A DNA stretch of 50,291 nucleotides from Candidatus Aminicenantota bacterium. Lineage in GTDB: Bacteria; Acidobacteriota; Aminicenantia; UBA2199. Position 1 is the first letter of the stretch; every line of letters begins with the position of its first letter. This document shows, in pieces, positions 41,400 through 49,028 of this stretch. Position numbers and translations under genes: made by a program. The stretch is taken from positions 393 to 50,683 of the forward strand of contig WVZO01000590.1 of NCBI GenBank assembly GCA_011772425.1, read 5' to 3'. The notes below the pieces were generated by a model that saw nothing but the letters and a program-made list of their open reading frames with translations, made no database searches and was not told where the DNA came from.

Positions 41400-44300
41400 A
41401 TGGCTAAAAAAAGAAGGATACAGGACATATATAATCTTTCTCCCATGCAGAGTGGGATGCTGTTCTATTGGTTAAAAGATAAAAATTCAAAGGCATATTT
41501 CGAGCAGACCACTCTTACGGTAAAGGGGAAGATAGACCCCCGGCTGTTTGAAAGGTGTTTTATTAAATTGATTGAGCGGTATGATAATCTTAAGAACAGT
41601 TTTTCGCTTCGAGAAATTATCACACCCCAGGCAATTTGTTTTAGCCAGTCGAAGATTTAAAATGAATTTTAAAGATATATCCGGTTTAAGCGAGGTTGAA
41701 AAAGAAAAATATATTCAAACCTTTAAAGAAGATGATAAATCCAGGGGATTTGATTTAACCCGGGATATGTTGATGAGAGTATCTTTAATCAGGACAGGGG
41801 AGGATTCCTATAAACTGGTATGGGCGTATCATCACATTTTAATGGATGGTTGGTGTATGGGAATTATTTTCAAGGAGCTGATACAAATATATATATCTTT
41901 AACCAGGGGAGAACCTCTTCATCTAAAACCGGTAACACCCTACAAAAAGTATATCCAATGGCTGGAGAACCAGGATGAGGACGAAGGATTGCAATACTGG
42001 AGTAAGTATCTTGAGAATTATGAAGAACAGGCCGTAATACCCGGGACCTATTGTAAAGAAAAAAACAGCAAATATGAATTTAAGGAGCACAAACTGGTTA
42101 TTGATGATGAACGAACCAGCGGGTTAAGAAAAATCGCCAGGCAAAACCAAACAACAGTAAACATCGTATTTCAAGTCATATGGGGATTGCTGTTACAGCG
42201 ATACAATAATGTTGACGATGTGGTTTATGGAGTGGTAGTAGCGGGGCGCTCCTCCCAAATAGAAGGTATTGAAAATATGGTAGGGCTATTTATAAATGCA
42301 ATTCCCATGAGAATTAAAACCAATAATAAAAGCCGTTTTTCCCGGGTGTTAAAAACCATACAAAAAGAAGCGGTATTATCTAAACCCTATGAGTATTTAC
42401 CCCTGGCAGAGATACAATCAAAATCGGAATTAAAAGGCAATCTCCTCGATCACGTATTTGTTTTTGAAAATTTTCCCGGGCCAGAAGACTTCACCGGCAG
42501 TGACATTGCAGAAAAGCTGGGTTTCATGATTGAAGATATGGAGGTTTTTGAACAGACAGGCTATGATTTTCATATTATTGCTGCACCGGGAAAATCGTGC
42601 CTGATCAGGTTCGGTTATAACTCCCGGATATACTCCGGTGAATTTATAAAAAATACAGCATCTCATTTTCAGAAGATCATAGAACAGGTGGTGGAAAATC
42701 CTCACGAAAAGCTGTTTAAAATTGAAATCCTGACAGAAGCCGAAAAAAAACAGGTATTGTATGATTTTAACAGTACTGATACCAGGTATCCGGCAGATAA
42801 GACCATAGATGTTTTGTTTGCGGAACAGGTAAAGAGAACTCCCGATAGCACCGCATTGACATATGCAAAAAAACACGTAACATATGGGAAATTGAATGAA
42901 AGGGCGAACCAACTGGCAAAGGTATTAAGAGAAAAAGGAGTTGCTGCGGAGACCATCGTTGCTATAACGGTAGAGCGTTCAATAGAGATGATGATCGGCA
43001 TATTGGCTGTATTAAAAGCAGGGGGAGTCTACTTACCCATTGACCCTGGATACCCTGAAGAGCGTATCTGTTATATGTTGGCCGACAGCAATGCCAGGGT
43101 TTTGTTGAGTGAGGTGAGTGAGGTAAGTAAGTTGAGTGAGTGGAACGGTGAAATACTCCACACCCCGGCTGCTTCGCAGTCACCCCTCTCAAGAGGGGGC
43201 AGGGGTGGTCCCGAGCCGGCGAGGGTCAGCCCTACTCACCTGGGTTATACTATCTACACATCCGGTTCCACAGGGAAGCCAAAGGGAGTTTTGGTCGAAC
43301 ATCGTTCTGTTGTCAATATACTATTGGTCTTATTTAAAGAATATCCGTTATTGGAAAAAGATGCTTATTTATTAAAGACATCGTGCTTATTTGATGTATC
43401 CGTAACCGAGTTGTTTGGGTGGTTTATCGGTGGTGGCCGCCTGGTAATAATGGAAAAGGATGGTGAGAAAGACCCTCAAGACATATTAGATTCCATTGAG
43501 AGGGAGAATATAACCCATATAAATTTTGTTCCGTCAATGTTTAATGCTTTTGTTGACATAATAACCCAGCAAAATATTAGCAAACTATCCGGTTTAAAAT
43601 ACATTTTTTTAGCCGGGGAAGCCATCTTACCGGAGTTAGTAAAAAAATATGAACGTTTAGATATTAAGATTATATTGGAAAATCTATATGGTCCCACAGA
43701 AGCCACTGTTTATGCCAGTAAGTATTCGTTGCAGGAGTGGGACATGAGGGATACAATACCCATTGGCAGACCCCTGGGGAATGTGAGACTTCATATTTTA
43801 GACGGGTATGGTCATTTACAACCGGTGGGAATTCCCGGTGAATTATGTATTTCCGGTGTAGGATTGGCCAGGGGATATCTCAACCGCCCCCAATTGACAT
43901 CAGAAAAATTCAGGAATTGGCACCCCCCGTCTATAAGGGGTGGTCAGTCACGGGAAGCCCCCCCCTCAACCATTTACCGGACAGGAGACCTTGCCAGGTG
44001 GCAGCCGGATAGAAATATCGAATTCCTGGGAAGAATCGATCACCAGGTAAAAATAAGGGGTTTCCGGATTGAACCCGCAGAAATAGAAAGCAAATTATTG
44101 GCTCACGATAAAATAAAGGAAGCAGTGGTAATCGCAAAAGAAAACAGCAGCGCTGGCGGAATGAAGGAAAACAGGGAAAAGCATTTAATTGCATACATTG
44201 TCTCAACTAATGAATTTTCAATACCGGAATTAAAAGAATATTTGTCCAGGGAGCTGCCGGATTTTATGATCCCTTTATTTTTTGTGCAAATAGAAAAAAT

Positions 44301-46017
44301 TCCAGTGACGGCCAGTGGAAAAGTAGACAGGAAAGAATTGCCCTCACCTGAAGTCAGGTGCCCGGGAGAATATATCGGGCCGGGGGATGAAGTAGAAGAC
44401 AAACTTGTCGAGATATGGTCGGACGTATTGGAGATAAAAAGGGAGATTATCAGCATCAATTCCAATTTTTTTGATTTGGGTGGACATTCGCTAAAAGCCA
44501 CCATATTAGCAGCGAAAATTCATAAAGAGTTTAACGTAAAAACAGAATTAAAGGAAATATTCAACAATCCCACCATAAGAGAACTATCAAGATATATAAA
44601 GGCTTTGGCAAGCGAACAATTCATATCAATCGGACCGGCCGAAAAGAAAGAATATTATGCCCTATCCTCAGCACAACGGAGATTGTTTATCCAGCAGCAA
44701 ATGAATCCATACCATACTGGGTATAACATGCCGTTGATATTGCTGCTGGAAGGGGCGGTTGATACGGCTAAACTGGAAGGAGTATTCCGGCGGTTGATTC
44801 AGCGGCACGAAGGCCTGAGGACTTCATTTGAATTAGTTGAAGGGAAACCGGTACAGCAGATACATAAAGATGTGGATTTTAAACTGGGGTATTGCGAGGT
44901 GGATGAAAAGGAAGCCCGGGAGTTGGTCCGGGACTTTGTGAAACCCTTCTCTCTTAATCAAGCACCCCTGATGCGGGTCAAGCTGGTGAAGACCGGTGAA
45001 GAAAGATACATATTGATGGTAGACCTAAACCATATAATCGCTGACGGCTTTTCTATCAGGATTCTTGAAAGAGAGTTTACCGCACTCTATGTGGATGTCG
45101 AATTGTCAGACCTACGGATCCAGTACAAAGATTTTTCAGAATGGCAGAATAGGTTATTTGCATCCGACGTAATAAAAAAACAGGAAAACTACTGGTTAGA
45201 GGAATTGAAAGGAGAGATACCCAGGTTGAATTTACAGCTTGATTATCCGGGAGTTAGCGAACGAAGTTTTGAAGGAAGTATTGTTGAGCAGACCCTGGAA
45301 AAGGATGAAACAGAAGCACTGAAAGCATTGGCGTCAGAAGAAAAAACAACCATGTCCATGCTTTTGTTCACCATTTTCAATATCTTCTTATCCAGGCTGA
45401 GTGGTCAGGAAGATATTGTGGTGGGAGTGGGAGTTGCAGGACGGAAACATGCGGACCTGCAGATGACATTGGGCATGTTTATCAACATGCTGGCCTTGAG
45501 GAATTACCCCGGGAAAGATAAATCATTTAAAGAATTCATGAAAGAAGTAAAAGAACGAACATTAAAAGCCTTTGAAAACCAGGATTATCCCTTTGAGCAG
45601 TTGGTGGAGAAAGTTGCTGCCAACAGGAATCTGAGTCGAAATCCATTGTTTGATGTCGATTTTGGCATGGATATCGATCTCCCGGTTTCCCAAGAGATAC
45701 CCCGGGTGAAGCTTCCCGGCCTGGAGTTAAAGCGGCGTTTTGAGCAAGATAATGTAATGGTGAATTCCTATTTTTTATTACGGGCGGTGGAAATGGATGC
45801 AAGAATCTTGTTAAAAATGCAGTATAGTAGAGAGTTATTTAAAAAAGAAACCATGGAGAACTATTTGAACTATTATCGAAGGATCATACAACGGGTAACT
45901 GAAGATAAGGAGATACGAATCAGGGATATAGACCTGGCAACGCAAGAGGAAAAAGATAAAATGCTTGCCATCTTAAGAAAAAATGAGGAAACTCTGCAAA
46001 TCGATTTTGATATTTAA
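41400..46017 (+). CDS. NRPS5: C-A-T-C, interrupted by a one-base frameshift
   Basis: Reading starts at ATG 41400 (AAGGA at 41388-41392). It must shift by one base at about 41586 to follow the family: 62 codons in the first frame end IERYD, and the second frame continues ILRTVFRFE from 41587. The corrected protein is about 1538 residues. C1 (5-455) has His144-His145...Asp149-Gly150 and probably accepts from the NRPS4 epimerase. The A domain is about 465-980, code near DVTNFALVYK (unassigned, like NRPS4 A2). The carrier has Ser1030. C2 (1080-1520) has NHIIADG (1210-1216), so the first His is Asn while the catalytic second His is kept. Two palindromic DNA elements lie inside the A domain coding region (43161-43207, 43921-43942). 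The tail is QIDFDI. Without a correction, translation would stop at 41660. Confidence 0.88.
41583..41591 (+). other. frameshift site in NRPS5
   Basis: The sequence GATAATCTT would give the conserved D-I-L if one A (41586 or 41587) were absent (GATATCTT). The first frame runs to a stop at 41660 without further similarity, and the other frame continues the condensation domain exactly. There is no homopolymer that would make a base-calling error the obvious explanation. Confidence 0.85.
43161..43207 (+). repeat. nested palindromic element inside NRPS5 coding sequence
   Basis: The outer arms CACCCC (43161-43166) and GGGGTG (43202-43207) enclose a small hairpin CTGC-TTC-GCAG (43169-43179) and a perfect palindrome CCCCTCT-CA-AGAGGGG (43183-43198). 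Together they form a cloverleaf-like fold. The element is read through in frame, adding about 20 residues to the A2-A3 loop of the adenylation domain. It resembles REP-like or mobile palindromic elements. Confidence 0.7.
43921..43942 (+). repeat. second short inverted repeat inside NRPS5 coding sequence
   Basis: CACCCC (43921-43926) and GGGGTG (43937-43942) flank a 10-base loop, ccgtctataa. The translated stretch WHPPSIRGGQS has no counterpart in the other A domains, where the chain passes directly to the YKTGDL-type motif. It shares its outer arms with the 43161-43207 element and is probably a reduced relative. Confidence 0.6.
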
Positions 46018-46031
46018 AATGGAGGAAAACC

Positions 46032-47195
46032 ATGAAATATTTTTGTATGCCTGCAGATTTTAAAAAAGAAACCATTGATAAATATGAGGAGATCAATCAA
46101 ACGTATAGGGATGCCCGAGTGGTGGAGACCTATGGCAACATCACCGTGGGGGATAATTTCGGCTCGGGGAGAGTCCTGAAACAGCTTCCCAAAGTGGATT
46201 TCCTGGGTTTGAAAGAATATGTCGAGTACTCACTGGAGAAAAATATCGATTTTAATTATACTTTGAATGTGCCTTATATAGGGAACCAGGAGTTCACCCA
46301 AGAGGGTGTTTTCAGGATTAAGAGGTTTTTAAAGAATCTCTATGAGGTGGGGATTCGGACAATCACGGTTTCCTTGCCGTCATTGGTTGATATCATTAAG
46401 TACAGCGGGTGTGATTTTAAGCTGACGGCCTCCACCATCTGCCATATCAACAATGCCAACCGGGCGTTGGCATATAAAAAAGCAGGTTTTGAGCGCATCG
46501 TGGTGGATGAATCCATTCATCGTGATTTTGAAACACTAAAAAGCATATGCGGCATATTTGGTGACCAGGTGGAAATGATCGTGAATACGATGTGTCACCG
46601 CAATTGTCAATATCGCAATTTTCATTATAATGAAACCGGTGGAGATTCAGCCGGGATTCCCAATGACGTGGGCATCAACTTCTTTGAACATAAATGCCTG
46701 CTGCAGCGCTATGATACCATTGGCGGGTTATTGAAACTGGGCTGGGTTCGACCCGAGGATCTTCATTATTATTACGACACCGGTATCAGGTATTTTAAAT
46801 TGCAAGGACGGCAGCATGTTCATAAGGGCGGACATCTGCGGACTCTTGAACACTATCTAAAAGAAAGCTACGACGGCGGTCTGATGGACCTGTTGGATAT
46901 GTTTAACCCAAGGTATAGTTTTAGCGTATACCTGGACAACAAGAAACTGGACGGGTTTCTCGAACCCTATTATAAAAAGGGAAATTTTTGCAAATTCAAC
47001 TGCAGTCAATGCAGCTACTGTGATAACTTTTCAAAAAAATGCATTGATCATGAGAAAGCAAGGGAGATTATCTCGCTTGCCAGGGAATTCTATAATGAGT
47101 CCGATCAATTGAAGCACATAGTGGAATCCACTGAAGTCGAAGAAACCACGGATTCTCAATCCCAACCGATGAAAGTGGATTTCGATTTTGCTTGA
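46032..47195 (+). CDS. U32-family (UbiU/UbiV-like) Fe-S protein, copy 2
   Basis: This 387-residue protein is collinear with the 31246 gene. Shared features are MKYF.(V/M)PADFK at the start, Cys137, Cys188, Cys192, Cys222, the WVRPED...FKLQGR block and the tail C320-x3-C324-x2-C327-x2-C330-x6-C337. All nine cysteines fall at identical positions in the two copies, which argues that they are functional ligands rather than chance. Cys253 and Cys274 of copy 1 are not conserved. The likely role is again an Fe-S tailoring enzyme, possibly an oxygen-independent hydroxylase (inference). GGAGG at 46021-46025 is five to six bases from the ATG, and NRPS5 ends 14 bp upstream. The tail is KVDFDFA, the shared tag plus one Ala. 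It is paired with the PhpK-like gene at 47239. Confidence 0.8.
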   Translation: MKYFCMPADFKKETIDKYEEINQTYRDARVVETYGNITVGDNFGSGRVLKQLPKVDFLGLKEYVEYSLEKNIDFNYTLNVPYIGNQEFTQEGVFRIKRFLKNLYEVGIRTITVSLPSLVDIIKYSGCDFKLTASTICHINNANRALAYKKAGFERIVVDESIHRDFETLKSICGIFGDQVEMIVNTMCHRNCQYRNFHYNETGGDSAGIPNDVGINFFEHKCLLQRYDTIGGLLKLGWVRPEDLHYYYDTGIRYFKLQGRQHVHKGGHLRTLEHYLKESYDGGLMDLLDMFNPRYSFSVYLDNKKLDGFLEPYYKKGNFCKFNCSQCSYCDNFSKKCIDHEKAREIISLAREFYNESDQLKHIVESTEVEETTDSQSQPMKVDFDFA

Positions 47196-47238
47196 AGTGA
47201 AAAAAACGATAAATGGCGGGAAATCCAGGGAGATCGTG

Positions 47239-48936
47239 ATGAATAAAACAATTGATTGCCTGTTGATTGGTTACCATGAAGTGGACTTTACCGAGCATGT
47301 AAAAATGGTCCGCAAACTAGGGGAGAATTCCGGGATTTTTCATAAATTAAACCTGGATTTTATCCAGTATAACAATAAACCTTACCATCTGGCCGGGATA
47401 TTTAATTTGCTTTGCCGCGAGGATAGTTCTCTGGGAAGTTCTATAAAGCCCGTTCACATGGGAGATACCTTCAGCCTGGCTATTTCTTACCTGGGCACCT
47501 ATTTGCAGCGGAGAGGATTCAAATTCGATTATGTGAATACGGTAAAGTATGAGAAAGAAGAATTGGTGAAAAAACTCCGGGAGGAAAATATTCTCACCAT
47601 TGCCATTACTACCACCTATTATGTGACCCCTTTGCCTATTCTTGAAATAATGAATATCGTCAAAGAGCATAACCGGACAGCCAGGGTAATTATCGGAGGC
47701 CCCTTTATTGCCAGCCAGGTGCGGACTCAAGACCCCAAAGCATTGGAATATACCTTTGATTCCCTGGGAGCGGATTTTTATGTTAACAGTTCCCAGGGAG
47801 AGACCTCTTTAGTAAAGATAATTAATGCTCTAAAAAACAATTTACCACTTAGTCAAATCAACAATATTTATTATAAAACGGATAAAGGATATAGGGCCAC
47901 CCCGGTGGTGAGAGAGGATAATAAATTATCTGAAAATATACCCGGGTGGGAAATGTTTAAAGACAGCGTTGGCGAGTATGTCAACATTCGTACGTCAATA
48001 TCCTGTCCTTTTTCTTGTTCTTTTTGTGGGTTCCCGGAATTTGCCGGGAAATACCGTACAGTAGATGTTCATACCATTGAACAGGAGTTGGACCTTGTAT
48101 CCGGTATAGAGTCTGTTAAAAGCGTTCATTTTATTGATGACACCTTTAATGTCCCGGTTGAACGGTTCAAAAATTTTCTTAAAATGATGGTGAGAAAAAA
48201 ATATACATTTAAGTGGCACTCTTTCTTCCGATGCCAATATGCAGATAGAGAAACCGTGGAGTTAATGAAAGAGAGTGGATGCGAAGGTGTTTACCTGGGA
48301 CTGGAATCGGGCAGTAATCAAATGCTTAAGAAGATGAATAAAAGTGCTGTGGTTGAAGACTATTTTAAAGGAATCGCGTTATTAAAAGAGTATGAAATTT
48401 TAAATTATGGCTCCTTTATCCTGGGTTTCCCGGGTGAAACGTATGAAACAGTACTGGAAACCATTAAATTGATCAAAGAAAGCGAACTGGATTTTTACCA
48501 GTGTAAACTGTGGTTTTGCGATCCCATTGCCCCCATCATGAAGGAAAAAGAAAAGTATAATATTGCATGTCGGCAGTATGAGTGGTCTCATAACACCATG
48601 AATTTCAGGAAGGCATATGAGCTGGTGGATGAAATATTCTTATCCATTGATAAGTCGATTCGTGTCCCGGATTATGGTTTTGATTTTCCCACTGTTTTCC
48701 ACCTGACCAATCGCGGCCTGGACCTGGAACAGGTGAAATGTTTCATAAAGTGCTTTAACGAGGGAGTAAAAGAAAAAATAAAGGATCCCTGTAAACGAGA
48801 TGTTAGTCCGGAGGCTGTCGAAAAACTGAGGAAATCCTTAACTCCCAATTATAAAGAGTGCTTTGAGGAGCCGATAAGCACCGTCAGCGTCAGCATCCCT
48901 GAAGATAGCTTAACCGTTGACTTTGACCTGGATTAG
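47239..48936 (+). CDS. PhpK-like B12-binding radical SAM enzyme (copy 2)
   Basis: This 565-residue protein is a close paralogue of the 27667 gene. Shared features are DCLLIGYHE, a B12-like domain (ITTTYYVTPLPILEIMN, IIGGPFIAS, QGET), the cluster Cys256-x3-Cys260-x2-Cys263, HFIDDTFNVP, LGLESGS and LGFPGETYE. An upstream TTG at 47188 also gives an open frame. The ATG at 47239 has AGGGAG at 47227-47232 and aligns the protein start and the cluster cysteines exactly with the paralogue, so I use it. Two copies may act on two residues of the peptide or differ in substrate. The tail is TVDFDLD, the shared tag plus one Asp. Confidence 0.86.
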   Translation: MNKTIDCLLIGYHEVDFTEHVKMVRKLGENSGIFHKLNLDFIQYNNKPYHLAGIFNLLCREDSSLGSSIKPVHMGDTFSLAISYLGTYLQRRGFKFDYVNTVKYEKEELVKKLREENILTIAITTTYYVTPLPILEIMNIVKEHNRTARVIIGGPFIASQVRTQDPKALEYTFDSLGADFYVNSSQGETSLVKIINALKNNLPLSQINNIYYKTDKGYRATPVVREDNKLSENIPGWEMFKDSVGEYVNIRTSISCPFSCSFCGFPEFAGKYRTVDVHTIEQELDLVSGIESVKSVHFIDDTFNVPVERFKNFLKMMVRKKYTFKWHSFFRCQYADRETVELMKESGCEGVYLGLESGSNQMLKKMNKSAVVEDYFKGIALLKEYEILNYGSFILGFPGETYETVLETIKLIKESELDFYQCKLWFCDPIAPIMKEKEKYNIACRQYEWSHNTMNFRKAYELVDEIFLSIDKSIRVPDYGFDFPTVFHLTNRGLDLEQVKCFIKCFNEGVKEKIKDPCKRDVSPEAVEKLRKSLTPNYKECFEEPISTVSVSIPEDSLTVDFDLD

Positions 48937-48959
48937 ACATTGAGGTGAAAGGTGGATAC

Positions 48960-48986
48960 GTATACCTATATAGTATACCGTATACC
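48960..48986. repeat. three GTATACC units before the last NRPS gene
   Basis: GTATACC occurs at 48960-48966, 48973-48979 and 48980-48986 in the 92-bp gap between the PhpK-like gene and NRPS6, the widest gap within the operon. GTATAC is itself palindromic. The stretch also contains TATAGT (48969-48974), a possible -10 hexamer. Whether it is regulatory or a simple repeat is not clear. Confidence 0.5.
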
Positions 48987-49028
48987 GCACCCTCAGGTAC
49001 TTAAATCAAATTTAAGAGGAGATTGTCA

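Noticed and set aside
47188-47238. TTG start for the second PhpK-like gene, overlapping the U32 gene
   Set aside because: The ATG at 47239 has AGGGAG upstream and aligns the protein with its paralogue, including identical cysteine positions.
27667-48936. Phosphorus methylation as the function of the PhpK-like enzymes
   Set aside because: The resemblance is to the family only. No phosphonate or phosphinate biosynthesis gene is present, so I did not transfer the reaction.
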